From Bugula neritina (Eukaryota > Bryozoa > Gymnolaemata > Cheilostomatida > Bugulidae), in contig OZ037768.1 in the NCBI GenBank assembly GCA_964035545.1, positions 24,674,319 to 24,738,318 of the forward strand: DNA of 64,000 nt. Reading direction: 5' to 3'. Shown here in pieces: positions 38,122 to 47,529 of the stretch. The position numbers and the translations under genes were made by a program. Position 1 is the stretch's first letter; each line of letters begins with the position of its first letter. Under the pieces are notes generated by a model. It had not been told where the DNA came from. It did not search any database and saw nothing but the letters and a program-made list of their open reading frames with translations.

Positions 38122-39963
38122 CTAGTAGCAGTAGCGTAGTAATAAAGGCAGCTGCCAGTACACAAAAGCGCAACATAATGCTTTCAGACCAATTCTCTGG
38201 TTACCATGGAGACGAGGTAAACAAAGAGTAACCATGGTAACTGGTTGAGACCCATAATAAGAGTAAGATATAGTATAGTATATAATAAGAGTAAGATATA
38301 GTATAGTATATAATAAGAGTAAGATATAGTATAGTATATAATAAGAGTAAGATATAGTATAGTATATAATAAGAGTAAGATATAGTATAGTATATAATAA
38401 GAGTAAGATATAGTATAGTATATAATAAGAGTAAGATATAGTATAGTATAGTATATAATAAGAGTAAGATATAGTATAGTATATAATAAGAGTAAGATAT
38501 AGTATAGTATATAATAAGAGTAAGATATAGTATAGTATATAATAAGAGTAAGATATAGTATATAGTATATAATAAGAGTAAGATATAGTATAGTATATAA
38601 TAAGAGTAAGATATAGTATAGTATATAATAAGAGTAAGATATAGTATAGTATATAATAAGAGTAAGATATAGTATAGTATATAATAAGAGTAAGATATAG
38701 TATATAGTATATAATAAGAGTAAGATATAGTATAGTATATAATAAGAGTAAGATATAGTATAGTATATAATAAGAGTAAGATATAGTATAGTATATAATA
38801 AGAGTAAGATATAGTATATAGTATATAATAAGAGTAAGATATAGTATAGTATATAATAAGAGTAAGATATAGTATATAGTATATAATAAGAGTAAGATAT
38901 AGTATAGTATATAATAAGAGTAAGATATAGTATAGTATATGATACAACAGACTGCTGACATACCTTTAGAGCCAGTAGCAGCATCAGCTACTTTTTGAAA
39001 AGACTCAAGGAATCCAGCTATAGCCACGATAGAAGACCTGTATAACACAGTAACATTACACTATATAGAAGACATACAGTAACACTACACTGTATAGAAG
39101 ACATACAGTAACATTACACTGTATAGAAGATATACAGTAACATTACACTATATAGAAGATATACAGTAACATTACACTATATAGAAGATACACAGTAACA
39201 CTACACTATATAGAAGATATACAGTAACATTACACTGTATAGAAGACATACAGTAACACTACACTGTATAGAAGATATACAGTAACACTACACTATATAG
39301 AAGATATACAGTAACACTACACTGTATAGAAGATATACAGTAACATTACACTGTATAGAAGACATACAGTAACACTACACTGTATAGAAGATATACAGTA
39401 ACACTACACTATATAGAAGATATACAGTAACACTACACTATATAGAAGACATACAGTAACACTACACTGTATAGAAGACACACAGTAACATTACACTGTA
39501 TAGAAGACACACAGTAACATTACACTGTATAGAAGATCTGTATAACACAGTATGCTATAGTCACATTGCTGTAGACACTGTAACTCATGATGTGTATTGA
39601 GAGATGAAACTTAAACAATGATCTGTAGAACAAACCTGAGAGATGAATGAAGTTTGGTAGTTCTGACTGAGAGCTCCTCAAATACAGGCACACTGTCCTG
39701 CAATAGTAGTATACTTAGTATATAATATAGTAGTATACTTAGTATATAATATAGTAGTATACACAGTATATAATATAGTAGTATACTTAGTATATAATAT
39801 AGTAGTATACTTAGTATATAATATAGTAGTATACTTAGTATATAATATAGTATATAATATAGTATATTGTATAGTAAAGAAGGCTCACTCTCATATCATT
39901 GATGAGACCCTGGAACAAGTTAGCCAGTGCATTGCAGTTGGACTCCAGCTCAGAGCCCCCCAT
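17403..39963 (-). CDS. MTSS1: MTSS1/MIM-like I-BAR and WH2 protein, 18 exons
   Basis: Exons in transcript order: 39963-39889, 39697-39636, 39037-38964, 36854-36770, 33570-33479, 32358-32284, 31329-31172, 30503-30351, 28262-28131, 27394-27266, 26506-26320, 25820-25641, 22849-22689, 22250-22128, 20370-20199, 19696-19514, 18696-18430, 18010-17403. The joined 2916 nt are open (971 residues). Residues 1-250 form the IMD/I-BAR domain that binds and bends PI(4,5)P2 membranes and bundles actin: 'VAIAGFLESFQKVADAA', 'SLTRLCLRHRSIESK', basic 'SSDTLKLQKKSRKGKGD', 'YVRKALVEERKHFCDFICF'. Ser/Pro-rich middle: 'TPPDSP', 'SHDSGFTSQDA', 'VSSSGYGTTTSNSS'. C-terminal WH2 (residues 944-971) is 'LLSQIHSGVRLKKT' plus 'NDRSAP', binding G-actin. 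Exon 13 acceptor choice is uncertain, exon 14 needs a GC donor, and exon 11 has tandem CAG acceptors. Orthology to MTSS1/MTSS2 is firm. Confidence 0.92.
18030..18415. repeat. About 30-bp AT minisatellite, about 12 copies
   Basis: Unit 'atatatgatatatagtatat' plus 'attatactga'. It fills the intron between MTSS1 exons 17 and 18. Confidence 0.92.
18714..19505. repeat. 13-14-bp minisatellite, about 57 copies, exon to exon
   Basis: Unit 'agtataatatacag' / 'agtatagtatacag'. It fills the intron from the exon 16 donor (ACGG|GTATTTGTGTAC) to the exon 17 acceptor. Three minus-strand frames stay open over 270 codons because TAG/TAA never arise in 'YSVYYTLYIILCIL'; not genes. Confidence 0.93.
19790..20190. 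repeat. MTSS1 intron 15 with degenerate 'gagagtaactagagagtata' repeat
   Basis: Positions 20010-20185 hold about 8 imperfect units. The rest of the intron (19790-20010) is unique sequence with no exon seen. Confidence 0.75.
20668..21915. repeat. 1.25-kb polypurine GAGATGAG array
   Basis: Units of 'gagatgagga' and 'gagatgagac' with almost no pyrimidine except T/C at the ATG/ACG positions, in MTSS1 intron 14. On the transcribed strand it is a CU-rich tract. Frames of 480-572 codons ('SSHLISPHL') are artefacts. Confidence 0.93.
22268..22685. repeat. 18-bp minisatellite starting 4 nt after a donor
   Basis: Unit 'actgagtactactatcac' with an 11-bp short form. In transcript direction it starts just after GTAA of the exon 13 donor and fills intron 13. 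Confidence 0.9.
22834..25622 (-). repeat. 36-bp minisatellite, about 77 copies, each with a 3' splice site
   Basis: In transcript orientation each unit reads CTCTCTGTATATTACAG then CTGAACCTATCTATATGTA. The last unit is the real acceptor of MTSS1 exon 13. The unit has 12 codons and no stop, so 73 contiguous units form one frame with exon 13 (peptide period 'AEPIYMYSLYIT', 948 codons). An 8-nt insertion at 25466-25480 shifts the four units nearest the donor out of frame. The array is the whole of intron 12. Units differ mainly at two or three positions (CTCTCTG/CTGTCTG; TAC/TTC/TAT). Confidence 0.95.
25843..26312. repeat. 22-bp minisatellite, about 21 copies
   Basis: Unit 'tagtgttagatgtagaatat' plus 'ac'. 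It fills intron 11 of the MTSS1-like gene between exons 11 and 12. Confidence 0.92.
26512..27228. repeat. 18-bp minisatellite, about 40 copies
   Basis: Unit 'actaactatacagtatat'. It fills intron 10 and reaches the acceptor of exon 11. Both strands stay open for 190-246 codons because the unit is 6 codons long. Confidence 0.93.
27400..27797. repeat. 22-bp minisatellite ending in an inverted copy
   Basis: Unit 'agtatacagtatatgtgtat' plus 'ag', about 17 copies, next to the acceptor of exon 10. The last units at 27750-27797 are inverted, making a roughly 46-nt near-palindrome. Confidence 0.9.
27980..28115. repeat. Degenerate 'actagctaatagtt' repeat
   Basis: About 8 imperfect units in MTSS1 intron 9, just downstream of exon 9 in transcript order. 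Confidence 0.75.
28262..28690 (-). repeat. 21-bp minisatellite, about 20 copies, each with a splice acceptor and a stop
   Basis: In transcript orientation the unit is CTCTTATTCTCTAG then ACTCCTC. The exon 9 acceptor is TTTTCTAG|ACGCCTCC, so the array looks like repeated copies of the intron-exon boundary. An upstream copy used as acceptor would add ACT CCT CCT CTT ATT CTC TAG, an in-frame stop. Confidence 0.92.
28988..30165. mobile_element. hAT-like MITE copy 1, with nested insertion
   Basis: Ends are CAGGGTTGGGGTCAATTAC and ...ATTACTCCAACCCTG, a terminal inverted repeat. Subterminal DNA is dense in 'taattaattacaattac'. Flanking 8-mers are AGTAGTAG on both sides, but within a (TAG)n tract, so the target duplication is not conclusive. 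The outer parts match copy 2 at 56919. No transposase. It lies in intron 8 of the MTSS1-like gene. Confidence 0.82.
29239..29911. mobile_element. Nested fold-back TIR element (about 670 bp)
   Basis: Present in copy 1 and absent from copy 2 of the hAT-like element. It starts CAGGGTCAATCCATGC and ends GCATGGAATGACCC, flanked by TA on both sides. The two halves are long imperfect inverted copies (e.g. 'aactttttgagaaatgacta' near 29377 and its complement near 29770). No coding capacity. A TA target duplication suggests a Tc1/mariner-type or other TA-targeting MITE. Confidence 0.75.
30166..30343. repeat. (TAG)n microsatellite
   Basis: About 58 TAG units with a few AAC/GCA interruptions, reaching to within 8 nt of the donor of MTSS1 exon 8 (CCTAAG|GTACTGAGGC). 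Confidence 0.93.
30565..31045. repeat. 23-bp minisatellite, about 20 copies
   Basis: Unit 'gacagagtcacacagtacac' plus 'act', in intron 7 of the MTSS1-like gene. Confidence 0.93.
31575..32135. repeat. 14-bp minisatellite, about 40 copies
   Basis: Unit 'gtatagcagagtga' in intron 6. Frames of about 205 codons on the minus strand are repeat artefacts. Confidence 0.93.
32375..32890. repeat. 17-bp minisatellite, about 30 copies
   Basis: Unit 'agtatgtgtcagtatat' in intron 5, beginning just upstream of exon 6 in transcript order. Confidence 0.92.
32945..33070. repeat. 15-bp degenerate repeat
   Basis: About 8 copies of 'taaccaatgctatgc', in intron 5. Confidence 0.8.
33225..33450. repeat. 31-bp minisatellite, about 7 copies
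   Basis: Unit 'cagagtatacttatacacat' plus 'atattattata', ending near the weak donor (AAAG|GTGTCC) of exon 5. Confidence 0.9.
33765..34350. repeat. 23-bp minisatellite, about 25 copies
   Basis: Unit 'tactgtgtattgtagtagat' plus 'ata', in intron 4. Confidence 0.93.
34395..34710. repeat. 18-bp G-rich minisatellite, about 17 copies
   Basis: Unit 'gggggagtgtagtacaca' with G-tract expansions, in intron 4. Confidence 0.92.
34812..35262. repeat. 16-18-bp purine-rich minisatellite, about 27 copies
   Basis: Unit 'gtgtggagctgggagaga', in intron 4. The plus-strand frames 'GAGREVWSWERGVELG' are artefacts. Confidence 0.92.
35388..36060. repeat. 14-bp minisatellite, about 48 copies
   Basis: Unit 'agtatgtagtagtt', in intron 4. 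Confidence 0.93.
36078..36228. repeat. (GGGGGA)n / GGTGAAG purine tract
   Basis: 150 bp of 'gagggggaggggga' with GGTGAAG interruptions in intron 4. It has G-quadruplex potential on the plus strand, antisense to the gene. Confidence 0.9.
36484..36760. repeat. 14-bp minisatellite, about 20 copies
   Basis: Unit 'gtgtagatatatag', adjacent to the donor of MTSS1 exon 4 (GCCAA|GTAAGTC). Confidence 0.93.
36875..37185. repeat. 19-20-bp minisatellite, about 16 copies
   Basis: Unit 'agtaatgtatgtgttatat', just upstream of the exon 4 acceptor (intron 3). Confidence 0.92.
37395..37745. repeat. 17-bp minisatellite, about 21 copies
   Basis: Unit 'gtagatgtatgtacagt', in intron 3. Confidence 0.92.
37986..38138. 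repeat. (TAG)n microsatellite
   Basis: About 50 TAG/TAC units with a central 'ggtactagtactagtact' palindrome, in intron 3. Confidence 0.9.
38255..38942. repeat. 28-bp minisatellite, about 25 copies
   Basis: Unit 'gtatagtatataataagagt' plus 'aagatata', ending about 20 nt from the donor of exon 3 (AAAG|GTATGTC). Three minus-strand frames of about 250-300 codons are artefacts. Confidence 0.93.
39045..39545. repeat. 29-bp minisatellite, about 17 copies
   Basis: Unit 'gaagatatacagtaacacta' plus 'cactgtata'. It fills intron 2, starting next to the acceptor of exon 3. Confidence 0.93.
39705..39870. repeat. About 26-bp AT minisatellite in intron 1
   Basis: 'agtagtatacttagtatata' units, about 6 copies. 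Intron 1 is only 191 nt and is nearly all repeat. Confidence 0.85.
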
Positions 39964-39999
39964 GTTGAGGGAAATGGTAGAGCAGGTGAGAGGAGAGGC

Positions 40000-41160
40000 T
40001 AGGGAAGCAGCTGAGTGGACAGTAAATCACTAAGTCAGGAAATCACCAGATATTCCATTAATAATTACTCCTGAGTATATTGGTAGTTTGTACAGTGCCT
40101 TAGTAGAACATAACACCAGAGTTAATCTAATTATTCATTGCAGAATCTACAAAACAAAGGCTAATTATTACTACAAAAAGGTTGCAAGCGTTGCTCATTG
40201 CGAGGTATACATTAGCATAAAGCCAAAACATTACATGTTTGTTTAAACCTGGCGGAGCATTGAGTGCACCTGCAGCAGCTTGACACATGCTATACTCTCT
40301 ATACACCCTGCTATACACTCTCTATACACTATGCTATACTCTCTCTATACACTATACTCTCTATACACTATGCTATACTTTCTCTATACACTATGCTATA
40401 CTCTCTCTATACACTATGCTATACTCTCTCTATACACTATGCTATACTCTTGCTGTTTGACTTTATAACAATCAATGATGTCAAATTTCAGTCATGGTCG
40501 ATACACAAAGTGAAAGACATTACCATCTAACCAGCCGTTAAGTGTCAGTTTCGCCGTCTTCAGCATGACGGTGTAACACAAGGTAAAACTAGTAACTCGA
40601 GAATGCATAAATTGGAGATACCACCAAAATTAAACTATATTATTCATTTGTAATAAGTGTCACTATCATCAAATTTCAAATTATATTAAAGATGGCTGCA
40701 GTTTTATAAGACAAAATTATGTCAACTTTAGCTTTGAACATTATCAATAAGAAGTCAGTAAAATCAACCAATAAAAATAGAACAAGTGAGATTAACAAAT
40801 TTATGAAATAAGCTGGTTAACATGGTTAGACTACTGCCAAAGCAACCATCATAATAGTGAGAATAACAAGTGACTATGGAGTAGCAATTATCAAACATCA
40901 ATATAAATGTATGCCCACAGGCAGCAGCTACAGAGTGTTGAACCAAGGCTTTTGAACTGGAGGTTTTCATGAACTGATAAAACGCTATCAACAATAATAT
41001 CAGGCTAAACTGCTGTGTGTGTAGAGTACGCAACCCTATAGAGGTGATACACTCATAAGATTTACAGTAGCTAATAATACTAGGACCCAATCAGCTGCAT
41101 ATGATCTAATTGAAACTTTGGTGTTGGTAGTTTTTTATATCAACATCGGATAATTAAATA
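40000..41160. other. Upstream region of the MTSS1-like gene
   Basis: Positions 40290-40450 hold about 8 units of 'ctatacactatgctatactctct'. The remainder is AT-rich unique DNA with no exon seen. It should contain the MTSS1 promoter and 5' UTR (minus strand). Confidence 0.4.
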
Positions 41161-41561
41161 GGAGTGTGTTTTGAGCCTGAAACATAGCCAAACTGATACT
41201 CATGCTGAGTGATACTCATACTGATTATTTTTGTTATAATTTTGAAAATTATTATTATGATAAATATGAGAGAAATAGTACTACTTGATATTTTCAAGAC
41301 ATGATTATAATGCAAAGCAAAAGTTATAGTAAAGCTAAATGTCAACCCAGAGGCTGATGTTACTTTGCATGTGCTAAAGATAAGTATGATAGTCATATTC
41401 ATACTCCCACTCATAATCACTTTATCATAATGATAAGGATAGTTATACTTAAGACTCTTTAGACTAGCGTTCAAATCCAAATATCGAAATTGATTATATT
41501 TAATTAATATCGTAGTAATAACAATACTAATAGTAAAAGCCTAGCTCAAACTACAAATGCA

Positions 41562-41587
41562 ACTAGTAGTAGTAGTAGCAGTAGTAG

Positions 41588-41631
<44 letters not shown>

Positions 41632-41645
41632 GTAGTAGTAGTAGT
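41562..41645. repeat. (AGT)n(ACT)n(AGT)n inverted trinucleotide tract
   Basis: About 8 AGT units, about 15 ACT units, then about 5 AGT units, so the tract can fold on itself as a near-perfect hairpin. A similar (CTA)n(GTA)n junction is at 42396-42452. Confidence 0.9.
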
Positions 41646-43167
41646 GCCATAGGCATAGGGGTTCTATAAGTATAACTAAAAGTAAAACGTGCACTGCTTA
41701 TAGTCATAGTAATTGTGATACTAATACTAAATATAATAGTTATAATCAATGGCAGTGATCAAATTGAATACATCATAATGATAATATTAAACTTGAAGAT
41801 TATCATTATAATAATCACAATGGAATGATAATGAATAATCACTAAATACTAATGAGACTAAGTTAAATAGTAAAATAGTAAGACTAATAGTAAAACTAAA
41901 AGTAATAGTTATACTTATAGCCATAGTAATATTTATATTCTCCTTCTCATTCTGTCACATTCATAAGTATTAAGAACAAGTTTAACTTTTACTGTAAACC
42001 CTACCAGTTAACCATAATGATTGATTGATTTATTACATATCAGTTATCACAGACATGACAACAAGTTGCGAAATCCAGTGTAAATATTGCCCATAATAAG
42101 TAGACATGAACAAAAGTGGAAAAAATGATGTTAGTAAATATAATATTGAAAAATCTAATACTAATGGCAATCTCAATCTAATACAGTACGAGATTGAGTA
42201 TTAGTGTTACTATCACTAATAGTAATAGTATTACTAATAGTAATAGTAATACTAATAGTAATAGACTGATAGTATTACTATTAGTATTAGTAATAGAAAT
42301 TAGAATAGTTATACTTACTAACTTAGAGTTAGTTCAAGTCATATAGATATACTTAATCTTATAGTTTAAGTTAATTTAAAATTACTTAGAGTTACTACTA
42401 CTACTACCTACTACTACTACTACTACTAGTAGTAGTAGTAGTAGTAGTAGTAACACCAATGGCAATAGTATTATTATTATTATAAATAATTGGTGCCATT
42501 AGGGCATTACGTCTGCAGCTAAGCCTAATCTAATGGGTAATGACTAATCTCAATCTAACCCACTCGGGAATCGGCGAGCAAGATAACAAGATTTTAGTTT
42601 AAGTTTTATAGTCCAGTTTAAGTGATCTTAATTTAACTTCTAAATGTTGACGATGTATGCTACTTTGGCACTTACCAGTAAACATTAGCATAGTATTAGC
42701 AGTATTACCGATATTACTATTAGGTATTGATCCGATAGTAATCAAAGTGAGCGTGAAAGAGTCATACTAACTGTAGCAATGACTCTGAAACTGGTTATAG
42801 AGGAGTCGGAGTAGACGGTAGTACTAATTCTAAACTGGGAGTTTGTTAAAATGCTAAATATCGTGTCCAATAAAAATACAGTTCACCTAAATGCAAAAAT
42901 ATTCAGCGGAAAAATAACTCCAAAAAGCAAATTCTTTTTTATATTATAATGGTAATAAAATAACAAAGTACAGCACGAGCATGAATTTAGTTGGGCCAGT
43001 GCCATTTTCAATTTTATAAAAGAGTACAATTGCATTAGATACAAAGTTACAAATTATAACAATAATTATGAGAGATATTCTATCGAATGTTTTGTATTAA
43101 GCCTAAAGTCAAGGTGGTAGCTTGAATGTCAAATTTAGGAATTGTTCTATACTGCTTCGTGTTAGGG

Positions 43168-43256
43168 ATGACGGAATGCAGTAGTTTGAGATTCTCAAGT
43201 TTGCAGTTGGGGTCCGACTCAAAACTTGAAAACTCCAAACTACTGCACTCAGTCAC
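43168..43256. repeat. Imperfect inverted repeat, about 40-bp arms
   Basis: 'gatgacggaatgcagtagtt' on the left pairs with 'aaactactgcactcagtcac' on the right, continuing inward through 'ctcaagttt'/'aaacttga'. Both strands therefore encode similar short peptides (TECSSL...F). Looks like a small fold-back element. Confidence 0.75.
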
Positions 43257-44859
43257 CTCCAACTTGGAGCTGCTTATAAAAAGATTCCAAGGTTACGGGT
43301 TTATCAACATTATCACAATCATAATGATGCTCATAATACTAATACTAATAGTAATACTAAATCTAATACTAATACTAATAGTAATACTAATCTAATGTAA
43401 TACTTATATTAACTTATAGTTATAGTTATACTGTAAGTATAAGTATATCATTACTAGACTGGTAGTCGCAGTGACTTTTATTTATACTTATAGTTATACT
43501 TATACTAGTTATAGTGACAATCAAAATTAAAATGCTGCTCATAGTCATCCTGATTATCATAATCATACTGATACTCTATCACTATCAGCATCACTATGTG
43601 AATGTCTATACTCTATACAGTATACTTATACTTATACTAATACTAACTTATAGTTATAGTTCTAGTAATACTAATAATTATAGTTATAGTTATACTAATA
43701 GTATAGCCATAGGCATACTGATACTCAAGCTCATAGCCATGCCCATAGTGATAGGCTATAAGTATAAGTATAACTTAAAAATAAATACAAGTATAAGTTC
43801 ACTACAAGTACAAGCATACTGATGGTGATACTCGTACTCATAGTCATACTGATAGTGATACTAATAGTAATAGTAATACTCTAATAGTAATACTAATAGT
43901 AATACTAATATTAATACTCAAACTGAAACTGATAATGATACTGATAGTGATAGTGATAGTGATAGTGATAGGTGAGCCAATAGATACAGCAAATTCCCTG
44001 ACTATTGGGCTTGGTGAACCCAGACTGGCTTTATGATTATCATTAATCATTATGATTATGCCTATGGTTATCAGATCTTGCATCTTGCAAAACCACATAA
44101 TAAGTTTTATCATTAGCCATTTTATTTAAGGTTAAACTTAATCGATGAATATCAGTATCATAATATTAATCGCCCAAAGTCACTATCAATATGTTTAAAA
44201 CCAAATGACTAGTGTTGAAAAAAGCAATTAAAAATGATGTTATTATTAATATTGATAATATTTATCTATAATATCATCACCATGATCAAGTGATCATCAT
44301 AAGCCATGAGTGATAAGTATGAAATATTCATATTGAATCTAAATCTGAATCATTCATCAAATTCAATATGGATTAAATGTGAATTTATTACTATATCAAT
44401 ATAAATATAAATATTATTATAAAATCAAACAATAAATAGCTAAATAAAAATGTAATATTCATTAAAGTTTAATAATGAATCTCACTTCTCAAATTTTTAA
44501 TTTGAGAGCCAATTCCATATGTAATTAATATAGTAATATAAATAAAAAATATTGTTGTCGCCACAAAATGAAATATTTATTGATTATGATGGTGGGGTAC
44601 AATATGATTGATAAGTTATTATTGACAGATAATCAAACTGTAAGTGTGAGTGTGAAACTAAATAAAATATATATTTTAAATAATTGAATTTTGCTTTCTT
44701 AAAGGCGGTAAGCTTCCAGGTTATTTATTACATTTGAGCAAAAGTTTGCATGCTTTTCAACTGTTTTATCAGCATTTTACCCAATTTCTTATACGAAAAC
44801 ACTACAAAAATGTAAGTAAAAGTGGTCATATTAGGTGTCTTAGACTTGCCCAGACTTGC

Positions 44860-45050
44860 CCGCGAGCGTGCCCTCCGTGACGTGGGGATGGCAAAATAGC
44901 CCAATTGTAGCGTGAGTTTATATCGCGTAAAGTTATTAAGAAGCGGGTTTGTCGCAGATTCTCGTTATTCGTAGCTCAAATCACATGAATGTTACTCTTC
45001 GGGCGGCTACTAATAACTAACGTTAGCTACGCAACATCAAGAAAGGTAAC
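44860..45050. promoter_or_regulatory. CpG-rich patch, candidate promoter or leader exon
   Basis: About 15 CpG dinucleotides in 190 bp ('cccgcgagcgtgccctccgt', 'tatcgcgtaaag', 'cttcgggcggctac') inside DNA almost free of CpG. It ends 'atcaagaaag|gtaact', a usable splice donor at 45046 on the plus strand. It could be a non-coding first exon (POT1 lies 5.2 kb downstream) or a CpG-retaining regulatory element. Confidence 0.35.
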
Positions 45051-47270
45051 TAATTTAACTGTTTTCAAATGGACTATTTCATTTCGCTAGTTTGTAACTT
45101 GCTGTAAATCACAAAATAATTATTTTCCCTATTTTAATTTCAATTATCATGTCGACCACACTACCAGAAAATTACTCTTAAATATGCAGTAAATGATGAT
45201 TTTCAACCGTTTTGTGATGAATTATAGGTTAGTAGTTGTCTACGTAAAACCAAGTTTTGAAATTTGTAACTGAAAGTGAATCACAGTATGAGTATCAGTA
45301 TCAGTATGAGTGTCACTAGTCTAACTCTATTTCTATGACATTGACTCTCACTCTAAGTCTATGACTATCGCCTATTGGTGAACTATTATTAATAATATTC
45401 AATGGTTATATTTATTAATACTATTATTAGTCATAATGATAATCATATGACAGTATCAGTATGTTAATGTTACGGAGCAGGATCAGTTTCGAAACTAATA
45501 CTTATACTTATAGTTATATTAGTTATAACTATAAGTATAACTATAACTATAAGTTATACCGATAGCTATATTAATATAAATATTTATATTCATAGTAATA
45601 CTAATAGCAAATGTAATATTATTATGTTAATAGTTATACTTGTAAGTTATAATATAAAGCAAACGACACAAGTATTAATTTCAATTTGAACTGCTGGTCT
45701 TGAAATAAAAAGTGAAATAAATATAAATAATAAAATATAAATTATAATAATTTAATTATACTAATACTTATACAGAAATATAATTATAATAAATTTATAA
45801 AACTTAAACAACTTTTAATTTAAGGAACAACTTTAAATACAAACATAAAGATAATATTAAATAATTATAATCATAATGATCATAACAATAAATATAATTA
45901 TGATTCCAATAATTATCAATATATTATATAATATTTATTGCAAGTGAAAGTTAGTTATTCTCCGCCAGCTGCATGAATGTGACTGGTAAATTTTGTAACC
46001 TTTGGCAGTAATAACTTTGTAGCATAAATTAGACACATTTTTATGAAAATACATAATGTTAATGCTATAGCTGCTAGTAATTCTAATGGGTGTAATAATA
46101 TTACTTTCACCAGCATTAATTTTTACTTTGTTCATCTCTTCATAAAGCATTTTCTAAATCCTTTTTTGAATAAATATACATATAATGTGCTGAATAGATT
46201 ACATATGTTGGGGTTTTTCCTATACTGCAGCTCAGCCTACACTCCCCCCCCCCCACAAATGTTCCTAAACTACTAGCTTCATCAGGATACAGATTGATGG
46301 AGCTGTATTGATAAAAACTTCTCTTTTTAGCAGTAGAGGCATCATGAAAAAAAAGGCAAGTATTTTACTAAATATGAATGCGGTTTTTTACTTCTACAAA
46401 TTTGATAGCCTACACTATTCTATTTAAATGGAAACTGGTCTGACATAATGTGTCTGCAATTTATTAGTTATAATATAGTAAATACTATGCGGGCCTATAG
46501 ATCCAATGGCTCAAAAAAAAATTAAATAAAACATTACACAATGCTGTATTTATTAGCAATGTGATACTTAGCAACTAATTTCACATTATTATTTTTTGCA
46601 AAGTTTCATATATCTACATATGTTTGTTCAATTCAGTGTTCTGAAGTAGAAGGTTCCAACAGCAGGGAAAAGCCTTGAACAAGATATTATGTTTTACATC
46701 TCCAACTCATTTTAACTTTGCTGGTCAGTGCATTGTGTATCTGGAGCATAGTTTTGTATTTTTAAGTAGTCCATCAGATACCTTTGTAGATAGTAAAGAT
46801 TAAAATGTTTGTGCAATGATGTCCATAATGTTGAACTGATTTATTGAAACTAAAACTGTTCTTAATTATAACAAAACTTGACAATCTTTACATAAAGAAT
46901 AATGTCCTATAATCTATCTTCATTGTAAACAAAATTAGAAAGTTCCACACCAGCAAATTGTTAACCATCATCTGTAGGTGGAAGACGCGTGCACTCAGTT
47001 ATAAAGGCAAGCTGACGGTGGTTTTCTTTGCCTTCTATGAAGATTTGGAAAGAGCCAGAAAATTAATACTCTATAACTGCAAAACCATGTTGTAGTGTCT
47101 TGTGTTATTGATTGAATCATCTAAAAGAAAAATTGTTGTATCATTATAATTTTACTGTTAATGAATTAGCAAATCTACTTATCTTGGTAAATATATTCAA
47201 GAACAAATACTATAGTGTAACTCAGTTTTGGTTATGTGTATGCTCCTTAAGCGAATTTACAGCAGATATC
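45050..47270. other. AT-rich spacer, no gene seen
   Basis: Includes a run of 13 C at about 46240 and more ATAGT/ATACT-type DNA at 45280-45660. A 38-codon plus-strand frame near 46990-47097 ('KLTVVFFAFYEDLERARKLI') looks protein-like but cannot be linked to anything. Confidence 0.4.
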
Positions 47271-47273
47271 AAA

Positions 47274-47516
47274 CTATATATTAGAGACTGATATAGGAAT
47301 TACATTTAAGCTAACCATGATGATGTAAATAGCTGTTGTATGTGACTTCGAGAACTCTGCTGGCCATGTCAGTTCAATTACACCAGGGTGATCTGTTACG
47401 AATTTCATGTCATTATTGAAATTCAGCTTTTTCAAGTGCCTCTTCACAACTCTGGCAGCATTCTGACTGCTCCTTAGCTTTCTGCACCTGAAATTTCTTC
47501 TACTTGCACCATTCTT
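47274..47516 (-). other. Candidate orphan exon or coding relic
   Basis: An 80-codon open stretch with balanced composition, unlike the simple-sequence ORFs around it: 'RKLRSSQNAARVVKRHLKKL' followed by 'FVTDHPGVIELTWPAEFSKS'. It lacks a good start codon and is bounded by TAG on both sides. A second minus-strand stretch near 47060-46965 ('GKENHRQLAFITECTRLPP') could belong to the same relic. Family not recognised; it could be an exon of an undetected gene or a transposon fragment. Confidence 0.3.
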
Positions 47517-47529
47517 CTATTGGTGGAAT

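Larger units (their letters stand above)
41160..44860. other. Cryptically simple AT-rich DNA, no gene seen
   Basis: Dominated by scrambled ATAGT/ATACT/ATTAT words ('atactaatagtaatac') without a fixed period. It includes inverted trinucleotide tracts at 41562-41645 and 42396-42452 and a hairpin at 43168. Short open frames are of biased composition and unsupported. Confidence 0.5.

Noticed and set aside
46265-46310. Hammerhead-like CTGATGA near 46280 on the minus strand
   Set aside because: No adjacent stem II hairpin and no GAAA.
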